This document shows positions 15,101 to 24,167 of a stretch of 26,379 bases of DNA, piece by piece; the stretch's first letter is position 1, and each line of letters starts with the position of its first letter. Location: the NCBI GenBank assembly GCA_016867695.1, contig VGIY01000003.1, forward strand, positions 1 to 26,379, given 5' to 3'. The notes beneath the pieces were generated by a model, which was given only the letters and a program-made list of their open reading frames with translations, ran no database searches and had not been told where the DNA came from. Source of the DNA: Candidatus Eiseniibacteriota bacterium (lineage in GTDB: Bacteria > Eisenbacteria > RBG-16-71-46 > CAIMUX01 > WJJG01). The position numbers were made by a program, and so were the translations under genes.

Positions 15101-17570
15101 GCTGCGCGGTCTTGCTTCCGACACGATCTACGGGCTCGCCGTGCGGGCCGTCGATGAGGCGGGGAATGTCGCCCCCCTGCCGGCCACGCCGCTCGTCGGG
15201 CGGACGCTGGCGGCCCGCGACACGATCCCGCCGGCGGCGGTCACCGATCTGGCGCTGCTCGATGTGGGGGAGAGCTGGCTCGACCTCTTCTGGTCCGCGC
15301 CCGGCGGCGACGGCATGGAGGGCCGGGCGACCAGCTTCGCCCTCGCCTGGAGCGACGGGACGCAGCCGATCGACACGGAGGAACGCTGGCAGGCGGCGCG
15401 CATCCAGACCGCCGGTCTCCCGGCGCCGCCCGAGCCGGGGATGCCCGTCTCCTGGCGGCTCTCCGGGCTCGCGCCGGCGAGCGACTACGCCGTCGCCGTG
15501 CGCGCCTACGACGAGCAGGGCCTCGCCGGGGGACTTTCCAACCCGCTCGTGGCCCGCACGCTGTCCCCCCCGCCGCCGCCGCCGCCCCCTCCGCCGGACG
15601 AGCCTGCCGCGCCGGCGTCGATCGAGGATCTCGTCCTCGCGGCGCTCGGGCCGGACTGGGCGGAGCTGCGCTGGAGCTGCCCGGGCGGCGACGGCCCGGG
15701 GGGCGAAGCCGAGCGCTTCGTTCTCGGCTGGCGGGCCGGCGCCGCGCTGGAGGGGGAGGAGGACTGGAGCGCCGCCGACACGACCGCCGCGGGGCTGCCC
15801 GATCCCGGGCCTCCGGGGAGCGCCGTCGAGTACCGCCTGGAGGGGCTTGCGCAGCAGGCGCTGATCCGGGTCGCCGTGCGCGCCTACGATGCGCAAGGCC
15901 GGCGCTCGGCTCTCGGCGCTCCTCTCGCCTTCGAAACGCCGGCGCCGCCCGACACGATCCCCCCGGGCCGGGTCACCGATCTGGCTGCCGCGTTGGACGA
16001 GAGCGGGGCGGTCCGGCTCGACTGGACCGCTGCCGGCGACGACGGCCAATCCGGGACGGCCAGCCTGCTCGTCGTCGCCCGCCGCGCCGACCAGGTGATC
16101 GAGAGCGAGGAGGACTGGCTGGCGGCCCGCCACGACACGCTGGCGGCGACGGTCGCCGGCGGCGAGCCCGAGACGCTGCTCGTCGCCGGGCTGGCCGCGG
16201 ACGCCTCCTGGGGATTCGCCCTGCGCTACGTCGACGGCGCCGGGTCGAGCGGCGAGATCTCGAACTTCGCCGCCCTCTTCGTGCCCGGGGAGCCGGAGGG
16301 GCCCGCGGGCCCGCCCGCGCAGCCCGAGGGCCTGCGCGCGACCAGCCTCGGCGACGGAGAGATCACGCTGCGCTGGTCGGCCGGCGCAGGCGGAGAAGCG
16401 GCCGGCGAGACGGCCGGCTTCATCGTCGCGACGGTCGCCGGAGGGCGGGCCGGGGCGGACGACTGGGACAGCGCCGCTCACGCCCGCCTGCCGCTCGTCG
16501 AGGGGCAGAGGGGAGAGATCGAGCACCGGCTGAGCGGACTCGAGCCGGGCGAGAGCTACGGCATCGCCGTGCGGGCCTATGGCGCCGACGGCGCGCTCTC
16601 CGCGGAGGGGCCCGCGATCTGGGTCCCGGAGCTGAGCCCCGGAGAGGTCGGCGAGCCCCGCGGAGTGACCGATCTGCGCGCCACGGCCTCCGGGGCGGGC
16701 TGGATCGAGCTCTCCTGGACGAGCCCGGAGGGGGGGAGAGCCGGCTGGCCGGTCGACCGCTTCGAGATCGCCTGCGCCATGGCGCCCTTCGATCCGCAGC
16801 GCTGGGCGGAGGCCGAGAGCGTCGTCGTCGTGGACGCGGGCATCCCCTCCGCCGGCGGGCAGTGCACGCTGCGCATCGGGGCGCTGGCCGGGGCGACGCT
16901 CCACGCCTTCGCGCTGCGCGCCGACAACGGCCTCGGCTACCGCTCGGCCGCGTCGAACGGGGTCGAGGCGGAGACGCTGCCCGCGGGAGGCCGGACGCCG
17001 GCGGCGCCCGGCAGACCGGTCGTGCGCGCGCTCGGCGACGGGGTGCACGCGCGCGTCTCCTGGGACCCGGTCGACGACGGCGAGGTCGCCGGCTACCACG
17101 TCTACGGCCGCTCGGCGCTGATGGGGCTGCCGCAGCGCCTGAACGCCTCGCTGATCGGCGCGATCGAGTGGGAATTCGCCCTGCCTCCGGCGACGGAGGG
17201 TTTCTTCGTCAGCGTGACGGCGGTCGGCGCGTGCGGCGCCGAGAGCGCCCCGAGCCAGGAGGCGGCCCTCTTCGGCGCGGAGGTCGCCCTCGCCGGCCCC
17301 TTCCCGCACCCGGTCGAGGATGAGGCGCGCTTCGTTCTCACCCTGCCCGGCGATCCCGCCGGCCTGCTCGCGGTGCGGGGGGAGATCTACTCGGTTTCCG
17401 GCCTGCGCGTGCGCCGCTGGATCGACGAGGCCATGCCGGCGGGCATCGAGACGACGCTGCGCTGGGACGCCCGCAGCGACGCGGGCCGGCCCGTGGCCCC
17501 CGGCCTCTACTTCCTCCGCCTGACCGCGGGGGACCAGGAGCTGGCGCGCAAGATCTACGTCGGACGCTGA
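12132..17570 (+). CDS. Large secreted protein: glycoside-hydrolase-like N-terminus, about 11 FN3-like domains, FlgD-like C-terminus
   Basis: This is a 1812-residue exported protein. The ATG at 12132 follows AAAGGA by about 5 nt. Residues 1-26 are a signal peptide ending PAPAAA. Residues about 30-430 are aromatic-rich, with YPRTASYAYAVGNFT, NPHQRIFHIFMPQ, WGWGSSAYDGIAWE and NGLKLEDWNP; this resembles hypothetical TIM-barrel glycoside hydrolases (GHL15-like), with catalytic residues unassigned. A divergent FN3-like domain (about 440-545) is followed by about ten more starting near 553, 684, 801, 917, 1036, 1162, 1279, 1399, 1512 and 1629, many opening DTIPPA.DL. Linkers before domains at 684 and 1162 hold runs of 9 and 10 prolines. 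Residues about 1717-1812 form a FlgD-like Ig domain (LRWDARSDAGRPVAPGLYFL), a likely export or anchoring signal. A cell-surface glycan-binding or glycan-cleaving role is inferred. Domains 553-1030 and 1036-1510 look like a duplicated block. Confidence 0.85.
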   Translation: MRGLRSQLILLSILLGAILPAPAAATRGGEPGYPRTASYAYAVGNFTPAQRDTLAWHDLVVCRETPATIAGMRARNPHQRIFHIFMPQSIVSYNDEETFWHADTSWSLDRLCQFYAQQNDWYLYDIFGGRIQQWGCWVANWTPYCPLGVYGTSKGMTYAQWYIEVALPQIAFHSLDAWGEPWGWGSSAYDGIAWETLYECPACCEADQFRYADPDRDGEPEGIEGTCFDGGDDTLRRLYREVNDDFFARLQSALPSDFVINTNRGGVSLNPTWAWEMNGLKLEDWNPSRTNPARSWWSWMYGRRGYGGTFIGDGYEFAERVMHRSGIDELDGWDVSWLMLWTRGAEWPPAYKARMQRFGLGTTMLGDGYFIFTKDQHYPTWFGALDWDFGAPLEGFQKETATGDTLYVRRFEKGVVEVNPYPHTVQGVAVEDARFSFWLTISDLMVDDAGADHVMLRWVVPSSQVNGIQSTEIRYAEFPITPENWNMATPAPSGPVSGSPGETIRYSVRELPPETTFYFAAKNTVRGRLEPLISNVVSAVTGPAAPPPPPEEDTTPPAAIMDLASVSRGQSWIDLRWTAPGDDGMSGTAQAYELRYRVGAEIEDEGDWNAASPAGGLPEPAAAGSIQQFRLSGLQPGTGYGVALRASDEAGNVAGLSNPLAVATLPAPPPPPPPPPEEDPLPPAPVGDLALLDSGDTWALLGWSCPGGDGENGRADHFVLGLLAGLAIDSEERWAAADTSAEGLPDPGEPGEPVTYLLAGLAPGAVYGVAVRAGDEAGRRSALGNGLLVETSVPPDTIPPAAIADLRSPAQGPNWIELLWTAPGDDGDEGAAARYLLRLSAGGAIADEEGWAAADSAASPPEPAAAGEAQGFRLEGLAPATLYGIALRAEDGAGNLSPLGPAFTAVTTAAADTIAPAAIEDLAVAVVTADGFDLVWTAPGGDGAEGTAAEYILGRRAGAAIADAAGWAAAERETLVAPLPLPAGTPQGCSLRGLASDTIYGLAVRAVDEAGNVAPLPATPLVGRTLAARDTIPPAAVTDLALLDVGESWLDLFWSAPGGDGMEGRATSFALAWSDGTQPIDTEERWQAARIQTAGLPAPPEPGMPVSWRLSGLAPASDYAVAVRAYDEQGLAGGLSNPLVARTLSPPPPPPPPPPDEPAAPASIEDLVLAALGPDWAELRWSCPGGDGPGGEAERFVLGWRAGAALEGEEDWSAADTTAAGLPDPGPPGSAVEYRLEGLAQQALIRVAVRAYDAQGRRSALGAPLAFETPAPPDTIPPGRVTDLAAALDESGAVRLDWTAAGDDGQSGTASLLVVARRADQVIESEEDWLAARHDTLAATVAGGEPETLLVAGLAADASWGFALRYVDGAGSSGEISNFAALFVPGEPEGPAGPPAQPEGLRATSLGDGEITLRWSAGAGGEAAGETAGFIVATVAGGRAGADDWDSAAHARLPLVEGQRGEIEHRLSGLEPGESYGIAVRAYGADGALSAEGPAIWVPELSPGEVGEPRGVTDLRATASGAGWIELSWTSPEGGRAGWPVDRFEIACAMAPFDPQRWAEAESVVVVDAGIPSAGGQCTLRIGALAGATLHAFALRADNGLGYRSAASNGVEAETLPAGGRTPAAPGRPVVRALGDGVHARVSWDPVDDGEVAGYHVYGRSALMGLPQRLNASLIGAIEWEFALPPATEGFFVSVTAVGACGAESAPSQEAALFGAEVALAGPFPHPVEDEARFVLTLPGDPAGLLAVRGEIYSVSGLRVRRWIDEAMPAGIETTLRWDARSDAGRPVAPGLYFLRLTAGDQELARKIYVGR
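14150..14167. repeat. 18-bp perfect palindrome in the first long polyproline linker
   Basis: TCCTCCTCC directly abuts its reverse complement GGAGGAGGA. It encodes the end of the nine-proline run and the following Glu-Glu. The right half is a perfect internal SD-like sequence, so it could slow ribosomes together with the prolines. The arrangement may be a by-product of Pro-Glu codon choice. Confidence 0.6.
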
Positions 17571-17586
17571 AGCTCGACGAGCGAGG

Positions 17587-19536
<1,950 letters not shown>

Positions 19537-19560
19537 CGCGATACCCCTCCCGTCGCCGGT

Positions 19561-20547
19561 CTAGAAGCTGTAGCCCACGCTGAAGCGGTGCGTGTCGCCG
19601 AGCGCCTCGCGCTCCAGGGCGAGCGCGTAGTCGAAGCGCAGCTCCTGCCAGCGCAGCCCGGCGCCGAGCGCCCCGGCGAGCAGCGCACTCTCGCCGTCGT
19701 CCCGCCAGCGCAGGCCGCCGCGCAGCCGGATCGTCTCGCCGAGCGGGCCCCACTCGATCCCGAGCGCCGCCTGCAACAGCCGGCCGGCGTCGATGTCCCA
19801 GAGCAGCGCGGCCGGCAGCGTCCAGCGGGCGGCGGGGGCGAGCGCGCCGGCGAGCTGGGCCGTCGGGCGCAGGCTCTCGCTCGTCCCGTTGTCCCAGGCG
19901 AGGCGGGAGATGAGGGAGCGCAGCACGAGGGCGACCGAGGCTCGATCCCCGAGGGCGCGGCCGAGCGCCAGGTCGCCCGCGTAGCCCGTGGCGCCGACGC
20001 CCGTCAGGTCGGCACGCACGGCGAGCGCGCGCCCCGTGGCCCCCCAGGCGAGACCCCAGGGTCCGCGCCGGGCGTAGGCGACGGCGAGGTCGTACTCCGC
20101 GTAGGCCTCGGGATCGAGGTCGATGCGCGTCGTCTGCAGCCCGACGCCCAGGGCGCCGCGGCTCGCGCCGGGCGCCGCGCGGAAGCGGCCCGCCTCCCAG
20201 GAGACGGAGCGTCCGCGCAGCGGGAAGGCGAAGTGGAGGGTCGTGTGGCGCGCCAGGCCGAGGCCGAAGAGGTCGGCGTAGCCGACCGCCGCGGCGGGCG
20301 CGTCCAGGTCGACCAGGCGCGCGGCGTTCCAGTAGACCGCCGTCGCGTCGTCGACGCAGGGCGCCAGCGCGCCCGCGAGCGCCGCGCCGCGCGCCCCCGG
20401 GCCGACCTCGGCGAAGGCTCCGGCGATGCCCCCGCCCCCCTCCCCGGCGGGGCAGGGGCGAGCGCACAGGCCGGCGAGCAGCAAGGCGGCGAGCAGGACT
20501 CCGATCGGGCCCCCCGGGAGCCCGCTGCTTCTAGCGCTGGAAGACAA
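19561..20547 (-). CDS. PorV/PorQ-like outer-membrane beta-barrel protein
   Basis: This 328-residue protein has a signal peptide (hydrophobic GVLLAALLLAGLCA) and a predicted outer-membrane barrel. The mature start carries the PorV/PorQ-type signature, GPGARGAALAGALAPCVDDATAVYWNAARL shortened here to its hallmarks: GPGARGAALAG and DDATAVYWNAARL. Alternating hydrophobic strands follow, and the protein ends FSVGYSF with a terminal Phe as in barrel insertion signals. Known PorV proteins carry C-terminal-domain cargo in type IX secretion; many homologues in other phyla are unstudied. The start is TTG at 20547, with GGGAGG 9 nt upstream. It overlaps the upstream gene by 17 bp, so the two are probably translationally coupled. 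That upstream gene encodes a FlgD-domain protein, a candidate cargo. A plain porin role cannot be excluded. Confidence 0.75.
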   Translation of the reverse strand: MSSSARSSGLPGGPIGVLLAALLLAGLCARPCPAGEGGGGIAGAFAEVGPGARGAALAGALAPCVDDATAVYWNAARLVDLDAPAAAVGYADLFGLGLARHTTLHFAFPLRGRSVSWEAGRFRAAPGASRGALGVGLQTTRIDLDPEAYAEYDLAVAYARRGPWGLAWGATGRALAVRADLTGVGATGYAGDLALGRALGDRASVALVLRSLISRLAWDNGTSESLRPTAQLAGALAPAARWTLPAALLWDIDAGRLLQAALGIEWGPLGETIRLRGGLRWRDDGESALLAGALGAGLRWQELRFDYALALEREALGDTHRFSVGYSF

Positions 20548-23008
20548 CGGCCCTGACCTCCCTGTCGCCGCGCCCGGCCGCGTCGCGGGTCTCGATGCGC
20601 AGCAGGTAGGCGCCCTGGCGCACGGGCTCGCCGCGCCCGTTGCGCCCGTCCCAGGGGGCGCTGAAGAAGAGCCGTGGGCCGCCGTCGAACGCCCAGCGGC
20701 GGATGAGGTCGCCCTCGAGGTTGTAGAGCTCGAGCTCCGCGGCCGACAGTCCGGCGGCGCTCTCGACCGAGAAGGCGTCGCCCGCGTGGAAGGGCTTCGG
20801 CACCGTCACGCGCCGGGCGCCGACGATGCGCTGCAGGCGATAGGTCGGCGTCGGGGCGGAGCGGTTGCCGACGGGATCGGCGCCGTAGAGGGTGATGCGG
20901 TTCTCTCCCGCGAGCAGCGGCAGGGAGACGCTGAAGGCGCCGTCGGCCTCCAACAACGGATCCTCAATCGTCGTCAGGCTGTCGGCCGTCGCGTGATCGA
21001 CGACGGCGAGCAGCGTCCAGGAGCCCTCGGGGGCCCGTCCGGAGAGGGTCACCGAGGATGCGGCGGTCGCCTCGGGGGGCGCTGCGTCGAGCAGGGGGCT
21101 TCCGGCCGGCCCCTCGTTGTCCATCTCGACCCAGGCGATCGTCTGCGCCCGGCCGCAGCCCGGATCCTGCACGGTGATGCCCACCGGCAGCGGGTAGGGG
21201 GCCTGGCCCGGAGCGCAGCAGGCGTCGAGGCTGAACTCGTAGAAGATGCGATAGACGCGCGTGGAGTCGGTGCTCAGCGAGTCGACATGGTGCACCCGCG
21301 CCAGCGCGGCGATGAAGTCCTCGTCGACCGCGGAGAAGTCCGCCTCCACCGTGCGCAGGGGCCGCGGCGTGGCCCACTCGGTCAGCAGGTAGACGCTCCC
21401 GCCGTTGCGCAGGGTGAAGAGCGTCTCGCCGTCGCGCTCGACGAAGCGTTCCGGCCCGCCGAGGAAGCGCGTGGCGACGTGGCGGGGGGGGCGATTGCTC
21501 AGGCACAGGGCGAGCGAGGAGGTCGTCGCGCTGTAGCCGGTCGAGGGATCGAAGGCGGTCACCGGGACGATCCGCCCCGCGGCGTCGGGGAGCGAGTTGG
21601 CGGCGGAGATCGTGTACTCGATCTGGTAGCCGGCCCACACCTCGGTCGTGCCGCCGACGGCGACGACGCGGTCCTCGACCTGCGTCACCCGCACCGCGGC
21701 CGGATCGAAGGCGCCGTCGAGCCCGCTGAAGTCGGCCGTGACCTGGTAGGGCGCGCGCGAGTCCCACTCGCTGCGCACGAGGATCGTCTGCCCGTTGGCG
21801 ACCGCCACCGCGCCGGCGGCGCCCAGGCTGAGCGTGTCGGGCTGCAGGATCCGCCAGTGCTTGAAGACCGGCGCGGGGACCAGCTGCACCGCGCGCGCCG
21901 TCGTGCCGGGGCCGCGGTTGCCGACGAGGTCGCGGGCATGGGCGACGAGCTGGTTCGGCCCCGGGCGGAGCGTGACGGTGCCGGAGAAGACGAGCGAGTC
22001 CCCCGCCTGCGTGAGGGGGAGGACGAACCGGTCGGTCTGGTTGAGCACGACGAGGATGTCGCGGGCGCCGGCCGGTCCCGTGCCGGAGACGCGCAGCGCC
22101 GGGTCGGTCGCCGTCTCCGGCAGCGGGTCGAGGCGCGGCGGCAGGGCGGGCGGCTCGTTGTCGAGGAGCAGACTGAGCGTCACCGAGTCGCGCCCGCAGC
22201 CTCCGTCGCGGCCATGGATGCGCAGCGGCAGGGCGGCGAGCCCGGGGCCGCGCGCCGCCTCGTCCAGTTCGTAGTAGAGGGCGTGCGTCTGCAGCGTCTC
22301 GGCGGGGGCGTCGACCAGTTCGTAGTAGACGCGGGCGGCCGAGAAGCTGTCGTCGACGGCGGAGAAGTCGGCGGTCGTGAAGAAGGGACGCGAGTGGAAG
22401 CTCCAGGTCGTCTCGATCCGCAGCGAGTCGCCGTTGCGGACCGTGTAGAGCCGGCGCCCCTCGTGCAGCGTGTAGCGGGCCGCATCGCCGATGATCGCGG
22501 TGGCCAGGTGCCGGGGGGGACGGTTGGAGAGACAGAGCGACAGCGCCTCGTTGGTCGTCGACCCGGCCGGCCCGCTCCCGGTGATCGGGACGGCGATCCG
22601 GGCCGCGTCGGGACGGGCATTGGCCTCGGCGAGACGATAGGCGAACCAGTAGGCCGACCAGACGTGAAGGTCGTCGCCGACGACGACGGAGGAGTCGCCG
22701 ACATAGGTGCCGAGCAGCGCGGCCGGAGCCTGGTCGTCGAGGAGGGTCAGATCGGCGCGCACGGTGTCGGCCTGGTCCCAGAAGGAGAAGAACTCGAGCA
22801 GGTCTCCGTTGCCCACGCGCGATCCGGGCTGCACGATCCGGTAGCCGCGGCAGACGGGGGCACCGTCGGCCGCCGGCGCCGCGTCGAGGATGACGAGATC
22901 GGCGGCGGCGCCGCAGGGAAGAGGCCCGCCGGCCAGGCCGATCAGCGCGAGCGCCGCCGGCGGGGCGAAGCGGCGGATTGCGCGCGCCGCGTTCCGGAAT
23001 CCGAGCAC
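20531..23008 (-). CDS. Large secreted protein with internal duplication and FlgD-like C-terminus, function unknown
   Basis: This 825-residue exported protein matches no named family that I recognise, apart from its C-terminus. I chose the GTG at 23008 because a GAGGGGG SD lies just upstream and a promoter and palindrome sit in the leader; the longer frame to 23113 would begin inside the -35 box. Residues 1-36 are a signal peptide. Two homologous halves follow. Both have a YRIVQP / WRILQP opening (about 56 and 385), LCLSNRPPRH (C159 and C502), and a VTADFSGLD / TTADFSAVD-type strand. The repeat offset is about 330-345 residues. Between and after the halves are Ig-like segments (GTGPAG..., SGRAPEGS...). 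The C-terminus (about 740-825) is FlgD-like, with LELYNLEGDLIRRW and PWDGRNGRGEPVRQGAYLLRI. It is first in an operon with the PorV-like barrel gene and speA. A surface-attached role is inferred. Confidence 0.75.
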   Translation of the reverse strand: MLGFRNAARAIRRFAPPAALALIGLAGGPLPCGAAADLVILDAAPAADGAPVCRGYRIVQPGSRVGNGDLLEFFSFWDQADTVRADLTLLDDQAPAALLGTYVGDSSVVVGDDLHVWSAYWFAYRLAEANARPDAARIAVPITGSGPAGSTTNEALSLCLSNRPPRHLATAIIGDAARYTLHEGRRLYTVRNGDSLRIETTWSFHSRPFFTTADFSAVDDSFSAARVYYELVDAPAETLQTHALYYELDEAARGPGLAALPLRIHGRDGGCGRDSVTLSLLLDNEPPALPPRLDPLPETATDPALRVSGTGPAGARDILVVLNQTDRFVLPLTQAGDSLVFSGTVTLRPGPNQLVAHARDLVGNRGPGTTARAVQLVPAPVFKHWRILQPDTLSLGAAGAVAVANGQTILVRSEWDSRAPYQVTADFSGLDGAFDPAAVRVTQVEDRVVAVGGTTEVWAGYQIEYTISAANSLPDAAGRIVPVTAFDPSTGYSATTSSLALCLSNRPPRHVATRFLGGPERFVERDGETLFTLRNGGSVYLLTEWATPRPLRTVEADFSAVDEDFIAALARVHHVDSLSTDSTRVYRIFYEFSLDACCAPGQAPYPLPVGITVQDPGCGRAQTIAWVEMDNEGPAGSPLLDAAPPEATAASSVTLSGRAPEGSWTLLAVVDHATADSLTTIEDPLLEADGAFSVSLPLLAGENRITLYGADPVGNRSAPTPTYRLQRIVGARRVTVPKPFHAGDAFSVESAAGLSAAELELYNLEGDLIRRWAFDGGPRLFFSAPWDGRNGRGEPVRQGAYLLRIETRDAAGRGDREVRAVVFQR

Positions 23009-23030
23009 AACTTCCCCCTCGCTCCAGGAG

Positions 23031-23045
23031 GACCCGTCACGGGTC
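23031..23045 (-). promoter_or_regulatory. 15-bp perfect palindrome in the 5' leader of the surface-protein operon
   Basis: GACCCGT, one base, ACGGGTC: seven perfect pairs around one base. It lies between the predicted start site (about 23078) and the SD, about 23 nt upstream of the GTG at 23008. As DNA it would suit a dimeric repressor; as RNA a one-base loop cannot form, so the stem would open to about five pairs. A second small dyad (CTCC-T-GGAG) follows next to the SD. Confidence 0.5.
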
Positions 23046-23084
23046 TCCATCCGCCCGCGCGGCGCAAACCCCAGGAATCGAGCT

Positions 23085-23113
23085 ATGATCCCCGTCGCGC
23101 CGGGCGCTGTCAA
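23085..23113 (-). promoter_or_regulatory. sigma70-type promoter for the surface-protein / PorV-like / speA operon
   Basis: On the minus strand the -35 box TTGACA (23113-23108) is a perfect consensus match, followed by a 17-bp spacer and the -10 box GATCAT (23090-23085; four of six bases). The predicted start near 23078 leaves a leader of about 70 nt that contains the 23031-23045 palindrome. Confidence 0.55.
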
Positions 23114-23184
23114 CCGCCGGGGCGCGCCAGGGCCGGGACTTCGCCGCCGCGGCGCGGATCGCCCCTGCCGCCACGCGGCCGCGC

Positions 23185-23213
23185 TTGTCGATCGCCCGCT
23201 CGCGTGCTAGACC
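23185..23213 (+). promoter_or_regulatory. Candidate extended -10 promoter for the patatin operon
   Basis: The -35 box TTGTCG (23185-23190) is followed by a 17-bp spacer and TAGACC (23208-23213). A TGC immediately before the -10 box gives an extended -10 form. The predicted start near 23220 leaves a leader of about 60 nt to the ATG at 23279. It is divergent from the minus-strand promoter 72 bp away, so the two may share regulation. Confidence 0.35.
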
Positions 23214-23278
23214 AGCGCTGTCCCCGGGGGCGCCGGGCGGCGCCCGCCCGCGAGGGGCCTGTGGGAGGATCGAGGGCC

Positions 23279-24100
23279 ATGACCAGCGTGCCGGACGCCG
23301 GAGATCCGGGATCCCCGCCGGGGATCGCCGTCGCGCTCAGCGGCGGGGGCGCGCGCACGATCGCCCACATCGGCGTGCTGCGGGTCTTGGCGAGCGAGGG
23401 CATTCCCGTCGGACGCATCGCCGGCACGAGCGGCGGCGGGCTGATCGCGGTGCTCTTCGCCGCCGGTTACCCGCTGCTCGACCTGGAGAGGGACGCCCTC
23501 AGCATCGAGTGGCGGCGGCTGGCGGAGCTGCGCCCCCACCCGCTCGGACTGCTGGCGACGGAGAAGCTGGGCGAGTTCGTCGCCCGCCGCATCGGCGAGC
23601 TGCGCTTCGAGGCGCTGCGCATCCCCTGCGCCGTCGTGGCCGCCGATCTCACCGCCGGCGGCAGGCGCGTCTTCGACCGCGGGCCGGTCGTCCCGGCCGT
23701 CCGCGCCACCTGCGCGGTGCCCGAGTTCTACCGTCCGGTCGAGCTCGACGGCCACATCCTCGTCGACGGCGGCGTGGTCGAGCCGCTGCCGGTCGAGACG
23801 GTGCTCGGTCTCGATCCGCAGGCGCGGCTCCCCTGCCTGGCCGTCAACGTCCTGCCGCGCGTCGTCGACCAGGGGGCTCCGCGCCACCCGCTTCAGCTTC
23901 TCGGGCGGATCACCGGGATCGTCCAGCAGGAACTGGCCCGCCGCGCCGCCGCGGCGGCGGACTGGAGCGTCGAGCCCGAGCTGAGCGGGTTCACCTTCTT
24001 CGGGCTCGACAACGCGGAAGGCCTGTTGGCCGCCGGAGCGGCCGCCGTGAGGGCGCAGCTGCCCCGCTTGCGCGAACGGCTGCGCGCGGCGCCCGCCTAG
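23279..24100 (+). CDS. Patatin-like phospholipase (RssA-type alpha/beta hydrolase)
   Basis: This 273-residue patatin-family lipid acyl hydrolase would cleave phospholipids or other acyl esters with a Ser-Asp dyad. Visible motifs are the oxyanion-hole loop SGGGARTIAHIGVL, the nucleophile elbow GTSGGG with S51 (the common form is GTSAG), and the DGG motif VDGGVVEPLPV with D163. The ATG at 23279 has GGGAGG about 10 nt upstream. No signal peptide is seen, so it probably acts in the cytoplasm or at the inner membrane face. It is first of three plus-strand genes; 67 bp separate it from the glycosyltransferase, with a GC-rich dyad near 24117-24146. The short, compact form resembles RssA/NTE-like bacterial patatins rather than ExoU-type toxins. 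Confidence 0.9.
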   Translation: MTSVPDAGDPGSPPGIAVALSGGGARTIAHIGVLRVLASEGIPVGRIAGTSGGGLIAVLFAAGYPLLDLERDALSIEWRRLAELRPHPLGLLATEKLGEFVARRIGELRFEALRIPCAVVAADLTAGGRRVFDRGPVVPAVRATCAVPEFYRPVELDGHILVDGGVVEPLPVETVLGLDPQARLPCLAVNVLPRVVDQGAPRHPLQLLGRITGIVQQELARRAAAAADWSVEPELSGFTFFGLDNAEGLLAAGAAAVRAQLPRLRERLRAAPA

Positions 24101-24167
24101 CGCGAGGCGGAACGGAGGCGCGCGCCGGCGGGCGGCGCGCCGGCCTGGAGGCGCGAAGGACACCACC

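Noticed and set aside
23009..23113. N-terminal extension of the duplicated surface protein to 23113
   Set aside because: The TTG at 23113 is the -35 box itself. The signal peptide and SD fit the GTG at 23008.
24117..24146. GC-rich dyad between the patatin and glycosyltransferase genes as a terminator
   Set aside because: It has no T-tract and lies between two co-directional genes 67 bp apart that are probably co-transcribed.
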